A stretch of DNA of 64,000 bases from Ehretia macrophylla (taxonomy: Eukaryota; Streptophyta; Magnoliopsida; Boraginales; Ehretiaceae). The DNA is taken from positions 32,126,853 to 32,190,852 of the forward strand of contig CM075773.1 of NCBI GenBank assembly GCA_037974665.1, read 5' to 3'. This document shows, in pieces, positions 1 to 17,584 of the stretch (its first letter is position 1; each line of letters opens with the position of its first letter). The notes under the pieces were generated by a model, which was given only the letters and a program-made list of their open reading frames with translations, had not been told where the DNA came from and made no database searches. The translations under genes were made by a program, and so were the position numbers.

Positions 1-482
1 ATGATTTGGCAGCACAATAGACATAAATAATTAGCAGCGGAATCATATACCTGTTTAAGCCATGATAAAAGTAAGTTGAAATCGTTACTCGATTTCCGAC
101 AAGGTCTTCCTCTTCCTTGCTCTATCTAGGAACAACTAACGTTTATGGGAACAATTAGTTTAGGATTAGAGCAGGAGAGGGAACCTAGTCATATATTTAT
201 AATTATTCCAACGGACCTTCCCATAAAAGGCTTAGTTAGAATATAAGGCCTACACACAATTAACCGTATAAGGATTTATGAGGTGGGTTTAAAACAATTT
301 GATCATGACCCAGTCTCCATGAATCAGTTATCCAACCTATTTTATAAAACCAAAAATAATTAACGGTAGCCCACATAATGGATAAAAATTCCAACAAATT
401 ATTTGTACGAGAGTTGTGGGAGGCCAATTCCCAAAGCGAATATTTATGGAATACAAGAATAATTCAGTACATGAAATTATCA
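1..482. other. Non-genic stretch at left edge
   Basis: AT-rich sequence downstream of the UGE stop codon. I see no exon with credible splice sites, no LTR pair and no RNA gene. It could be the remnant of a transposon, but nothing diagnostic is visible. Confidence 0.4.
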
Positions 483-704
483 CTATGTGTGTCCAAAAAT
501 AGGTCAAACCCATGCACAGGACTGTCACTATGCGTGTCCAAAAATAGGTCAAACCCATGAACAAAATTGTCGCTATGCGTATCCAAAAATAGGTCGAACC
601 CAGCACCAAACTGTCACTATGCATGTCCAAAAATAGGTCAAACTCATGCACGAAACTGTAACTGTAACTATGCATGTCCAAAAAATAAGTCGAACCTACT
701 TTTG
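483..704. repeat. 45-bp tandem repeat, about 5 units
   Basis: About five imperfect copies of a roughly 45-bp unit built around the core gtccaaaaataggtc, each preceded by ctatgcgt or a variant. Since 45 is divisible by 3, the array leaves repetitive open frames on both strands. Those frames are by-products of the repeat and not genes. Confidence 0.85.
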
Positions 705-1284
705 ACTTCTGTTGTACGCAATTTATATAGTCACTCTATTATCCTCAAAGCAGTAAACAAAACTGTGGATAAGCTCAATAATCATCCTGCATTGAATAAC
801 CTTTGAGGCAGCAGGGCAAAAAGCCTATATCCTGAAATGACAAGACTTCTACGCCTTTTTACCATTGAGTTCGACTCGTGTTTGTCAGTCGTATGATCAG
901 ATTATGACACATAAAAGTGTGAGTTTCACATATGCGTTTGCCAACTACAAGCATTTTTCTTTACCAATACTACAAGTTTGTCCTCTTCTAGCCAAGAATA
1001 GTGTAACCATTCATATATAACAGGAAAGTGCAAGGGACTCAGAGCTCAGAGAAGCAAATATAAGGAAAACACAATTAGTAATGATCTATTCTTTTGATGA
1101 GTTCAACTTACATTCTAAAACATAATTCTGGTAAGAAAATATAAAAAAATTCATCCCTCGTTAGTCAATTAGGTCGCGTCGAGATTCTCTTACTGATGAT
1201 AAACAATGCAAAAATCTATCTGCAGAAATGAAAACTGTAAAGAATGATACAATTAGAAGACTAGACAACTATATCTGTGCTTGA

Positions 1285-6750
<5,466 letters not shown>

Positions 6751-6803
6751 CGTTTTGAAACAATACCAATCTATAAATTATATTATTATTATCAACTAAA
6801 AAA

Positions 6804-6824
6804 ACTATATATATATAAATATTG
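6804..6824 (-). promoter_or_regulatory. Possible TATA region for UGE
   Basis: An alternating TATATATATA tract lies about 55-75 bp upstream of the UGE start codon on the minus strand. It is a plausible core promoter, but TA tracts are common in this AT-rich DNA and no transcript evidence is available. Confidence 0.3.
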
Positions 6825-9300
6825 TATGTACATAAAAGAATTAGAATTTGCAAAAAGAATTATTTGGTCAGAGAACTGCAAAGAATTGAGGCTTATGAAA
6901 AGACAATTGGGTGACCGTGAACAGACTATATATGCGTGTCTGTGAGGCCATGGAGGAAATCAGGTGGTAACTGCTAATTAATGAACATTTTGTTGTTTTG
7001 AGTTTTTGCAGTGCCTGTAAATTAATGATGTGATAATTTAATACAGTATAAGTTTCCGATCAAACCTTGCCGTTAGATATTTAGAGGAAATATGTTTCAA
7101 AATGTGTTTTTGTATAACATTTGAAAATTGGGTAAATAATCGAATAATAAATTATTATAATGAAAGGTTGAACGAGGTCCGCAACCTCCATTGTATTAAA
7201 GAAAAAAAAAATGTATAGCCGCATGAGAGAGAAATAAAAAAGATGTGTTAAAATCAATAATTAAGTTATTTTAGGAGTTGAACTTTTGATTTTATTTTAC
7301 ATGTAAATTTTTTATTTTCATGTTTTTGGTTGAAATTGATAAATAATTTAATCAAAAGTAAATAGCCTACCATTCAAATTAAGTTTCTAATTTGATCTAA
7401 ATTAAGCTTGGAGCTAAATCAACAAAAGTCTTGATTCGAGTTTTGTCCTCTTCATTTTAACAAAACAAGTGTTAGACTCTAAACTTTTCTATGTATATAT
7501 ATAATATTTTTGAGGGAAAATTAAATATGGGAGGACACACTTCAAATGGAGACTTTTCAGGGTAAATGTTTTTTCTTATATAAAATGGAGGTCAATATCA
7601 TAATTTGAAGTTAGAACTTTTGAATTAAACATGTAAATACCTGACTTTTTTATTTAATTATGTGTTGATTTTGGATCCAAGTTTAAAAAGTGTGGGTAAG
7701 TAGTGATAGATTAATTGCGACCATTAATGAGTTAGTCGAAAATCAAGATTGAGTACATGTACAGCCTTTAAAAAAGGTGCAAAGACTAATACAATAATTA
7801 TAACATTATAAAAGAATATTATATGTACTGACAGTAAATCAAAGATAGTAAAGTGTAAATTTTTTTTTTAACCTCTAAAAGAGGCAAAGCCGATTATGAA
7901 AGAATGAGTCTTGACATGGGAGAGTACAATTTATCCAGAGTCTTAAATAATGATTTGACTTCGCTATTCGCTATTTGTACTACAATTTATCTTCTATTTG
8001 GTTGCTTTTTTTGGCATAAGATTATGTAAATTCTTGAGTCAGAACAAAAATGATGAGTGTGATTTTTTGGCTTCGACTGGCAAAATTAATTATTATTTCG
8101 ATAATTAAATCCAACCTCTATTTTTTATTTTTATTTGGTAAGCGACCTCTCTATTTTGAGGTGATGGATTTTCACATCAATGGTTTCGATCCACATGTAC
8201 AAAAGTTGTAGCTAGCAAACTTGCCAATTGTGTGCCTAGACTTCAAGTATTATGTTGTTTGGAAAGATACCACCGTTTTAATGTCCCTACGTAGTATGCA
8301 CAGCATAATGAGTTGGAAAAAGTAACATCTGATTTCTTGGCAAATCTCGGGACATATCAATCTTTTATAGCGTTTTGAATATTTAGTCTTTTAGGATCTT
8401 TGAGAGTTTTACTTGATAAAAATATGAGGGGTGCAACATCTTTTCTAAGTAGTTTAGTTTTCTTTCAGCTTTCACCACCTTCTGAACAAAAATAATAATA
8501 ATAATAATAATAATAAAAATTTTAATGATTTTTTAGAAACATTTTTGTCTTATAACAGTTGATTTATGATATAATGTTTGTGATTTTTAAAAGATATTAT
8601 TGTAATTTGTATATTTTGATCAACGACTAGACAGTCTATATAATAATATTTAAATTACTATTGTAATTTTATACACTTTGACCGACAACTAAAATTTTAA
8701 GAAATGATTTAAAAGTTTGACTGAATTATTTGGGAGTTGGATTTGCTTTGTTTATTTTTTATTTTCCTTTGGCAAAAAAGAAAAGGAAGCCAAAGAGGCC
8801 CTCATGATCTTTATTTTTTTCCAACGATGAGGGTGAAGTTCTTAAACACAAATTTATTAATTTACTGTAAAGTTATAAATTTTAAAATGTAGACTAAATT
8901 AGACTAAAATTATGTAATATTTACGATGGAAGAAACCTTTGAATTACAAGGAGGATCTTCAATTTTGGAGGAAATTTGTGATGGTATTTGTCACAAATCA
9001 CTAGTCTTTTATTCCAAGTGATCATTAAAGCAGTGGCTATGGTGAAGTCATGCCATGTTCCTACCAATGGTCACATTATTGCATGTTACGAAACATGTGT
9101 TTCTTAGCATAAAATAATATAATAAGCTTAGGAAGCTTGTCACCCAGGGAAGGATTTAGCTTGGGGCTAATGAGGATGTAACGTTCATTGATCTCAAAAG
9201 TATAATTATTAATTAATAAATATATTTAAATTTTTTAAAAATGTGTGTATTTTTAAAATATTTTTATATTAAAAAATTAATTTAACTTACTGAAAAAATA
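6825..9300. other. AT-rich intergenic DNA
   Basis: Upstream flank of UGE. I see no exon-like segments or RNA genes. It holds an (AAT)n microsatellite (8490-8516) and many poly-A/T runs. Around 9139-9180 a segment (agggaaggatttagcttggg) resembles the edge of a non-autonomous DNA transposon, but no clean paired terminus could be fixed. Confidence 0.5.
8490..8516. repeat. (AAT)n microsatellite
   Basis: Uninterrupted run of about nine AAT triplets in intergenic DNA. Confidence 0.95.
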
Positions 9301-9767
9301 TATATATATAAATATTAAATTATTTATTTTTAGTCCTCATTGAGTAAAAATTATGGATGCATCAATGTTGTCACCCTTTACTAATGTCCTGCGAGTTAGG
9401 TTGTCGTCCTTTTTGCGGCTCACGAAGAACGATTCGGGATGAAAAAATAAAATTGATGAAAATGTTTGATTTTAGGCTCCAAAAACAAGCACAACCATGC
9501 AAGCTTGCTCCCCCCTTCGTGGAGCTCTCTGAGAGCTTTCCAGCGATATGCTGTGTGCGGCGTAACTCCTTACGGATCAAAAGTTATAGGCTCCGGAACG
9601 ACGGAGACCTGGTCACAAGCCCCACGCCCTCAGTACTAGGCCACCGTCATGTTACCCTAGTTCAGGTGCATGAATTCCTCAATCCGTCTATATATATAAA
9701 TGTTAAATTATTTATTTTTAGCCCTCATTGAGTAAAAATTATGGATGCATCAATGTTGTCACCCTTT
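9301..9767. repeat. 79-bp direct repeats flanking a 309-bp GC-richer segment
   Basis: Positions 9301-9379 and 9689-9767 are direct repeats that differ by about two bases; both contain cctcattgagtaaaaattat and run to gtcaccctt. Between them lies 309 bp that is clearly richer in G+C than its surroundings and shows no recognised coding motif. It could be an insertion with a long flanking duplication, or an unequal-exchange product around an older transposon fragment. Confidence 0.8.
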
Positions 9768-9957
9768 CATATACTACTGCTAATGAGAAAGAAGGAGAGC
9801 AAAGGGAACAAACTGGCCCTACTCACAACTCACAACTCACAAGAAAGCTTCACCACACAATCAAGTATTGTATGAACAAATTCTTGTCTAGACTTTGAAT
9901 GTTTAAGTCGTCGGTGGCTGCAAAAACCATAAGCTGCACTTAAACACTGTTAAGCTT

Positions 9958-10403
9958 TGTTTGGATTGACAATATTAAAGGAAAGGGAAGGTTAGGGCAG
10001 GATTTTTTAATCTTTTCTCTTGTTTGGATTGTAAATTTAAAGGAAAAAAAAGTTATGGAAGGGTTTCAAAATCCCTCTATTTTTTTTAATGAGAAAAATT
10101 TTATATTCCTTCTAAATTTGGGTGTTTTGGAAGAAAAGGAAAGACTTTGTATAAAAAGTCTATTTTATTCCTACATATCTTATGATTATAAAAATAAAAA
10201 AAAGTACTTAAGTAATTTACATTTAAAATTATTATTTCCTTTCCTTGCCTTCTTCAATTCAAACAAAAAATTATAAAATCATTTCATTTCCAATCCGTCA
10301 TTATTTTTTTGCAATCGAAACAAGGTAATTCATTTCCTTTCCTTTCCTTTATTTTTCTTCCTTCACTTTCCTTTCCTTTCCTTTCCTTTGTGCAATCCAA
10401 ACA
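9958..10403. mobile_element. Candidate MITE (non-autonomous DNA transposon)
   Basis: A 446-bp segment begins TGTTTGGATTG and ends CAATCCAAACA, an 11-bp perfect terminal inverted repeat. A second, inner pair (tgtttggattgt near 10021 and tgcaatcgaaaca near 10310) repeats the ends. The interior is AT-rich with CCTTT/AAAGG tracts and carries no transposase. I could not find an unambiguous target-site duplication, so the superfamily is unassigned. Confidence 0.55.
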
Positions 10404-12107
10404 TGGGGTAAGGGCTAGCTAGTTGCGGAGCATTTAGGACATGAATAATTTTTTTTTTCCTGATCTATCACAAGCTGCACTTATAAAAAGAGTTGCATTG
10501 TAAAACTTAAGAGGTTAGTATTTAGGGTGTGAGTGAGGAATTTATTCATAACTCGGTTTCAAATTAGTAACTAAGTTGATTTTCTTGAAGCGAGTCTTGG
10601 TAGGCTTTTTTAAATAATTAACCTTGACTATGTTTCGTCCAAATAGAGTCACGTCTCTTGAGTTGGCACTCCTAATATGAGGTTGAAGATTTTCCAGTGG
10701 GAGTTTCCTATCATTGTTAAAAAAAAAAAAAAAACAAAGAGATACGTGTACGTGTAGGAGTGTTTTTGTGACGTATTATATTGAAAGTAGTTTATAAATG
10801 AATGTTGTAAACTTAATATTCATATCTAAGGGTTTAAGTGTTAAAATATTTAATAACATCAACTAATTATAAGGATTATTTTTTAAATAATTGACGGACG
10901 CATCCGACTCATAATATATTTTAACAGAATAGTGTTACGAGGTACAGAGGTTGACAGCCTTGAACAGGAAAACAATGAAGCAAAAAGTCATGGAAAAAGG
11001 CCAAGATCACATGATTGGTTGAATCGAGTTTGTTGTGGACCTGTAAGCAATTAAGCAATCATATCTAGCTCATGTTTTTCATTAATTAGAGGATCTGAAG
11101 AGTCATAGAGTGTTTTTGCTTAATCATTCACAGAATGTGGGAATTGTGACAGCCTGTCCATGTGCACAAAATATATAGACAGAAAGGAGAAACCAACCAT
11201 ACAACACCACCTCAAAGAGGGAGATACTCCCCACTCGACATGTTAGCATAAGCATATACTCTCGCAATAAAAAACATGCAATATTCTATTATATTTTTAT
11301 TTATCTTTATTCTATAAAGGTGGGGAGAATGCAACTCATACCCAGCGTCGGCTCTTTGATTTTTATTTTTATTTTTCAAATAGTTATTTATAAAGTAAAA
11401 ATTTAGAATACGATATCGGAAAATAATTTGAGCTAACTTGAAAGAAATAAAGAAGTTCAATTTCGTGAAATAAGATTCGTCGATCAAGTTAGTGATCTTT
11501 AAATATAAAATACAAGATGAAATAATTTAAAAAGATTGAGAGCATTCAGAATTAGTTACCCGTTACTTGTTGTGGAATGGAGTATTTATATTGTTTTTGA
11601 AAAAGGTCCATCGGATACTATAAGTGTGCAGTGACCTATTCAAGGTTTATTTTGTTCATAAAAAAAAATAAAATCTCCCCCCGATAGTAACCCTGGATTG
11701 CACGATTCTCACTAGTAATGTTTTCCCACATTATGCAGATGTTCAGGGGATGACCTCGGCTGGTAACAGCTCTGATTATGTACATATTGAAAAGTCAGTT
11801 TTTTAGGGGTTTTATGTCGAGTTTTTCAACAATTATATTTTTTGTAGTAAAAAAATCAATCAACTCCCAAGTTTTTGTCAAAAAAAAAATTCTAGATCCA
11901 CTGTTGCTGTGAAGCACAGATGATGATGGTCGTGATGGATGTTTTACATACCGTTATTTTAGTTTAAATAGGAAATCAGTTTACGGGCCGCCACTCAGAC
12001 GGCAAACATAGGCAATGATTTTAAAAGGAGCATGGAGATGGATCGAAGCTGGACAAAATGAGAAAGAGAAAAGAGGGTGAAATAGAAAAAGTAAAAGTTT
12101 TCCCAAG
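10404..12107. other. Intergenic DNA between MITE and tRNA gene
   Basis: AT-rich sequence with poly-A runs. No exon, RNA gene or LTR pair recognised. Confidence 0.5.
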
Positions 12108-12180
12108 TGGAGGTGCGGGGAATCGAACCCCGTGCCTCTCGCATGCGAAGCGAGCGCTCTACCATATGAGCTACACCCCC
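12108..12180 (-). tRNA. tRNA-Ala (anticodon CGC)
   Basis: Reading the minus strand, a 73-nt cloverleaf folds completely: 7-bp acceptor stem GGGGGTG/CACCTCC, D arm with GCTC/GAGC, anticodon stem CTCGC/GCGAG with loop TTCGCAT (anticodon CGC), T arm CGGGG-TTCGATT-CCCCG, and discriminator base A. The acceptor stem has the G3:U70 wobble pair that identifies alanine tRNAs to alanyl-tRNA synthetase. No CCA is encoded and there is no intron, as expected for a nuclear tRNA-Ala. Internal A and B boxes for RNA polymerase III are present, and T runs lie just downstream. Confidence 0.97.
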
Positions 12181-13193
12181 TTGTAGTTTCATGATTTCAT
12201 AAAATGTCTAAAATTAATGTTTCACTGCTCATAAGTTTGCTTTTCCAGAAGTTGCATATATGGGCATACGGCATCTATCAGAATTATACTTCAATTATTC
12301 TCTGTAACTCACGATTTTATATAGTGTTACACGATTTTATATAGTGGTATTGAAATTTAACTTACTCTTACACATGACTTAAATAATATAAGCAGTCTTA
12401 AATACTAGACGTAACATTATAATCAGAGTTAACAAGAAGAATTACATAAAAAAAATTTAACATCAAAAAACAAAATCAGTGAAAAGAAATGTACTACACG
12501 TAAATAAATACGACTGAACCAAACTCGACTAAATACCATACAGAAAAAATACTAATTTTATTTGATCAATTAATATTAAGTAGAATAACCCAAAAATTTA
12601 TATAATGATTTTCAAACTCATAATTTATCGATATAACTATATTCTCTACCATGAAGAAAAGAAATTAAATGACTTGAGAAATACCTCTACAGGGGTGATT
12701 TCAAAAGAATGGCATGCCTTGCTTTTCATCACTAATGCTCAGATTACATTCCTGTCTAGGCTTGTTAAAAAGAACAACCCAACACATAGTTCCCACGATG
12801 TGCAATATCCAAAGAAGGATCAAACTCGCTGTGGAATTTGTTATATGTGAACTTCCCTCTAACTCACTTTGAAATTTGTTATACATGAACTTTTCTCGTA
12901 TTTTGCAAGAAGCTATTTCTACATCTCAAACCCATGAGGTCACGGCAACAAGACTCCCCTTATATTCCTGGCTAAATTAATAATACATGAATAGAAGAAA
13001 AGCAAACTTGTTCTTCACAAGGAAAAATAATAATCACCAATTAAGAATAATAAGATCGTAAACAAATACGAAATACAGATATTTTTGTCTTAATACTGAA
13101 AACCTACAAGCTACAATATCTACAGACATCCACGTATGCCATGAGAATCGCCTTTCGCGTCAGAACTTCGTCAGAGCTTACTAACTGGTATCA
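12181..13193. other. Intergenic DNA and UIEF 3' flank
   Basis: Contains a short tandem repeat (cacgattttatatagtg twice, 12310-12347). The right end (about 13000-13193) is probably the 3'UTR of the UIEF-type gene. No other gene seen. Confidence 0.5.
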
Positions 13194-15948
13194 TCAACTG
13201 GTGAAACGACCTCTTGCCCATGGCACTATTGGCTGGCCACCTCCGCTTCTTCTGGCGCCATTGTTTTGCTGAGACATTGATCTCATCCTTTGCTCCTTCA
13301 TGTTTGCAAAGAGTGAATCTAATGTTTGAGGCCTCTGTTTAGGCGGCGCTGGCTTCACTGGCTGCTGGGGCCACTGCACAATCGCAAAAAGCCACGTTAA
13401 GTTTTGTCTCCTCATAAAATCAAATTCGCCTAATCCTTCGCTGATATACACGTGGGAAGCAGATATAGGACTAGGTTCAGTTTATGACACAACTTTTACT
13501 ACACAAATCCGCAAAATCACTGACTACATAGTAGTCCCTAATCATAACATGCAACTAAAGCCAGTAACAGATTGCAGCTTTACGTGCTTTCATAAGATTT
13601 TTTGCAAACACAAACCGTGATATAGTCTTGTCTCTGATGCTAAAGTAAACATAATACCTTAACATTTGAACCACTTCTATTAGCAGCCTTCCTCTGAGTC
13701 GGTGGTTGAGCAACCCTGCACAAAACATAAATCATGGATGAAGAAGCACTGAAACACAAATGGCCATAAACATCTCTAACCTGAGCATTAATCTTCACCG
13801 AAAGTTGTGAGCACAGGCACCATCAAATATCAATTGACACTTACCATTGTTTTTATATCTAAATTCCAACTAACAAAAGGTAAGATAAACAATATCATCA
13901 CACAAGGTAAAGAATCTTTATCCTCTTGTCTTTTGCAAACCAGCCGATTTTGCTTCCAAATTGGTAAATGGCGGGTCAATGTAAATACTGTTTGCTTCAA
14001 GACCTGGAGAACCGATGTACACCTAAAGCAGATTGAGTAATTCCCTCCCAGCAACACAGGATATACAAGACATGACATGACAATTTCCAACCACAGCATC
14101 AGATGGAGCTTCACCACCAAAAGCCACAAGAAGTTTGGCCGGGTCTTTTAACCATAGACTTCCTCACTTACTTCTTACAATGACGCAAGCACAAATGAAA
14201 ATTCTACACCACAACCCTAGCAGCTTTTGAGCACATAAAAATCTCAAAACAAAATGCATGGAGATACACTTTTATTTAGCATCCAGGATATATGTCCAAT
14301 AATCTATGCATCTCCCGCGAATATATGTGAGCATGGAGATATATTGGGCGATCCATTACACCATTTCAATCATGATCACCCTCTAAATACAACATACTCA
14401 CTAACAGAATAGTGTGAGTATGTATATATTATGTGATAGAAGACAGAAGCTTCCAGCTGCTCAGATATTCACATTACATTTGCTGGGGGCTAGTAAAGTT
14501 CTTAAATGACTCTGGAAGTACTAGAACAAAAGAACATGAGGTGTCATGCAGCTTTAATCTTCATCAACTGTAAATCGATGCCATAGTAGTCCCATAAAAG
14601 AGCGACAAAACAGAATAAGCAATCAACCACGGTTGCTTCATGCTAGTCGTGTACAACTACCAGTCATAGACTTCATCAATCACGTGGAACTCAGGGGAGA
14701 GGATTTGTGAGCATACTACCAATAAACTTGCGTCGAATGAAAAATTATTTTAACACCAGGAAACTTGCACAATGATATTTACTGATGCAGCCAGAATAGC
14801 CAACTGTGATGATTAACCAGCCAGAGGAAATATCTATTTACCGGAGGTATCAAATGATGCACCACAGTAGCACATAATGACATGCATATCATCTTTGCTT
14901 AAGTAGGATCCCTTTGATCAGACTTAAATTCCATCTTAATAAGGTTATTCTCTAGTCTTTCACTTTTAGCACCGGACCAAACATAACTCCAATGCAAAAT
15001 TAAGATTTCAAGCACTGAGCACAAGTCGGGATTGCAAATGCGCAAATGCACAAAAGCTTAAAGGGTGTCCTTTCTGTTTGGCAAAACATAAACACTCAAC
15101 ACTTCAAAGAAGTGGTGGCTCTAGCATCATTTCCAACCATACGAAGAGGTGTCCATCAATGCAAGCTTTCAAAAATAGAATTACATATAGATGCAAGTGG
15201 CAAACCCATCACCAACAAACAGAACCACCATTTACCTGCATCAGACGAAAAGTTTTCAACTCTTCATTGCCCATTACGAGTAAACAATTAACCTAACAAT
15301 CTTCTCAATCTGAACGAAGTATCAGGCTACAATACCTTGGCTTATTAACATTCACTCCTCTGTTTCGGTTGAAAGCTCGATTGCGAATAGGTGCAACTGC
15401 TGCTTTTTGGGCAGCCTCAGTTGCCAAAGGGAACTGATTCCTGTGAAAATTTGTTCTCCTTTGAGCAAAAGCCCCCTAGTAGAAATTGAGGAAATATATC
15501 AAAGTCAATGCCAGTATGTGATGAACTGACCACGTATGATAATCTACTGCAAATAAGAAGCATACCTGTCTCAAAGAGGATCTGGAGTCCATAAACCTTC
15601 TAACCTTTGCATCTTGTGAGGCATTGTTTGAAAATTTCTGACCTCGATTCTGTAGGATTTCAAATGAGAAATGTTAACGCCAGATATCAACACAGTAACA
15701 ATCATAAACTCCTGCAGAAGTGAAGTGTCTTACCGAAACTCTTGGCTTCCTCCCTTTATTTGTGTTAGTTTTGGACATTTTAATGATATCATCTGCACCA
15801 AAAAGCAGCCAATTAAGATTTCAATATAATTAAAAATACCCAAGAGTGAAAACAGCAAGAAACAAGGTTTGATGTATGGACCTAAAGTCATTTTCATTTT
15901 CTTCTCGGTGAGAGCAATTGCCTCTTTCGTTAACGGTTTAGCTGCCAT
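13194..15948 (-). CDS. UAP56-interacting export factor (UIEF-type mRNA export adaptor), 6 coding exons
   Basis: Small basic nuclear protein expected to bridge spliced mRNA and the DEAD-box helicase UAP56 during export. Coding exons on the minus strand: 15948-15882, 15792-15734, 15649-15566, 15475-15336, 13715-13658 and 13373-13194; 588 nt, 195 aa, all GT/AG with consistent phases. Seen: N-terminal MTLDDIIKMSK (about residues 20-30), which fits the UAP56-binding motif shared by export adaptors; a middle rich in Arg, Asn and Gln (RGQKF, RRTNFHRN, RNRAFNRNRG); and a C-terminal block TLDSLFANMKEQRM followed by RRSGGGQ and WARGRF. An acceptor-like CTCTTCAG lies directly before the ATG, and a good donor (AGAG/GTGAAT) occurs at 16995/16994, so a 5'UTR exon of about 16995-17110 and a 1.05-kb leader intron are likely. 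Assignment rests on remembered similarity to Arabidopsis UIEF1/2. Confidence 0.85.
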
Positions 15949-16994
15949 CTGAAGAGGGAACCACATCAGAAAGAGAGACAAACTCACAACAAATCTACCA
16001 AAAACTTCATTACTGAAAGCAACTTCATTAAAGAGCACTTCGGAAGCAAAAATAGAAAGACATTAAAGAATGTTTCTGATTATAGATCGAAATTCATGAA
16101 ACCTCAGCTACTCATAACAAAACAGACAAGAGCTCTTATTGAAATTTTCATCTATCTTTCTAACGAAATCACCTATAACCAACACAGCCAACTTGTTGAT
16201 ATGACAGCACTAGATCTCTAAAACTAAAGGCCTTAGAAGGGGGAAAGAACACATCTGCAACAGCATATAAAAAATTAGACTTTGCAGTGCAGAAGCAGAT
16301 ACCTCAGAGCATGAAAACGAACCTGAGAACCTAAGGAAACCTAGGAAGCTTTTCTCAGCTAGTTCTAGAACCGCAAAAGCAAAATCTTTTAGTTTTTCTC
16401 GGGGTTATCCTCATGCTCTGACATAGGGTGGGAAAATTAGAACCTATGTCAGAGCATGAGGATAACCCCGAGAAAAACTAAAAGATTTTGCTTTCGCGGT
16501 TCTGATTTTCTAACTCTAAAGCAGGTCTCCATCATCTCAAAAGTCAAAACCAATACAAAATCAATCCTACAAGCTACTCAGTCCTATCCCCACCCTCCTC
16601 GCCATCTAAACAAATCGTCATTTGCCAAATCTGACGCCATATCTAGAAAGTTCTTTTCTTCTTCCTAATTTCCTCAGCTGGAAAAAAAAATTATCACTTC
16701 TCAATGTTTCAGCTTGCAAAAAAATAAACACATACAAAAATTAATTAAAAACTTCTACCAATTATATCAGCTAGGGTTTGCAAAACCTAAAAACCCCGTC
16801 TTCTAACAAATTTAGGAAGAAAGCATCAACTTTAATCGCTTTTTTAAAAAAAAAAACACAGCAAAGATAAAAACTTTAAATATATACACATATGAATCTT
16901 GTAAAAAAGATTATAAAAGCACAAATTTTACAAATATATAGAAAATTAAGATACAATTGTAGCAAAAATTGTAAAACATCGAAGCAAAATTCAC
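15949..16994 (-). other. Predicted 5'UTR (leader) intron of the UIEF gene
   Basis: On the minus strand the sequence before the start codon ends in CCCTCTTCAG, a good acceptor, and a GTGAATTT donor starts at 16994. Nothing between them looks coding. The intron would hold a 61-bp-arm inverted repeat. Leader introns are common in plant housekeeping genes; a spliced transcript would settle the limits. Confidence 0.55.
16367..16503. repeat. Long inverted repeat (61-bp arms, 15-bp spacer)
   Basis: Arm 1 (16367-16427) and arm 2 (16443-16503) are reverse complements with one mismatch, separated by gtgggaaaattagaa. Any transcript through it, for instance the UIEF pre-mRNA, would fold into a nearly perfect hairpin. 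No coding potential and no obvious target duplication. Confidence 0.95.
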
Positions 16995-17138
16995 CTCTAT
17001 ACGAAGCTGAAAATTGATTTAGGGTTAGCTACAAGGATTATTTAGAGAGCTTCGTGGACAAGATAATGACTGTGCTTCGTTTCTTAAGAACGCGGCAAGA
17101 AAGAAAATAGTAATAATAATGCGTTGACGAGGAGACTT

Positions 17139-17147
17139 GTATATATC
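17139..17147 (-). promoter_or_regulatory. Probable TATA box of the UIEF gene
   Basis: The minus strand reads GATATATAC here, about 145 bp upstream of the predicted leader-intron donor at 16994. That would give a transcription start near 17110 and a 5'UTR exon of about 115 nt. Confidence 0.45.
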
Positions 17148-17461
17148 TCGGGGTAGGCTATGATTAGGGGACTTCATTTAATTTATGGAATTAATTTTCT
17201 AGCCATTTATTTCATTTAATTGTCACCTCAAGTCATATCTATTTTGTCGCTCTACACTCTACATCTTAATTAACGTTAGGTATAAATATGATTTATTTAT
17301 TTAGAACAAGATAAAAAAAATATTTGACAAATAAGAAATATTGTTTTCGTGATGAGAGCCGGACGGTTGTCTCTGACAAACACTATTGCTTCGCTAGGTT
17401 ATTGTCTTATGAGACAGAAGTTTGTTTTGTTTGTTGTCTTGGATTATTAGTTGTTCTCATT

Positions 17462-17579
17462 GTTGTTGATAACTTGACATGTTAAGCAATATTGAAATGA
17501 GAGAATAAAAATTCGAGCTTGTTGTTGATAACTTGACATGTTAAGCAATATTGAAATGAGAGAATAAAAATTCGAGCTC
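17462..17579. repeat. 59-bp tandem duplication next to a copia insertion
   Basis: Two adjacent 59-bp copies (17462-17520 and 17521-17579) starting gttgttgataacttgacatg, differing only at the last base. The second copy ends right at the aaaac target-site duplication of the copia element. Confidence 0.95.
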
Positions 17580-17584
17580 AAAAC

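Noticed and set aside
337-806. Open frames on both strands across the 45-bp repeats
   Set aside because: They arise because the repeat unit is a multiple of three. The peptides are repetitive and have no start context or homology I can recognise.
9357-9731. A 124-codon frame across the 309-bp segment
   Set aside because: It crosses a repeat border and has no recognisable domain; likely chance in a G+C-richer patch.
14391-14423. Small palindrome acatactca...tgagtatgt
   Set aside because: Short arms (9 bp) in a UIEF intron; expected by chance in this much DNA.
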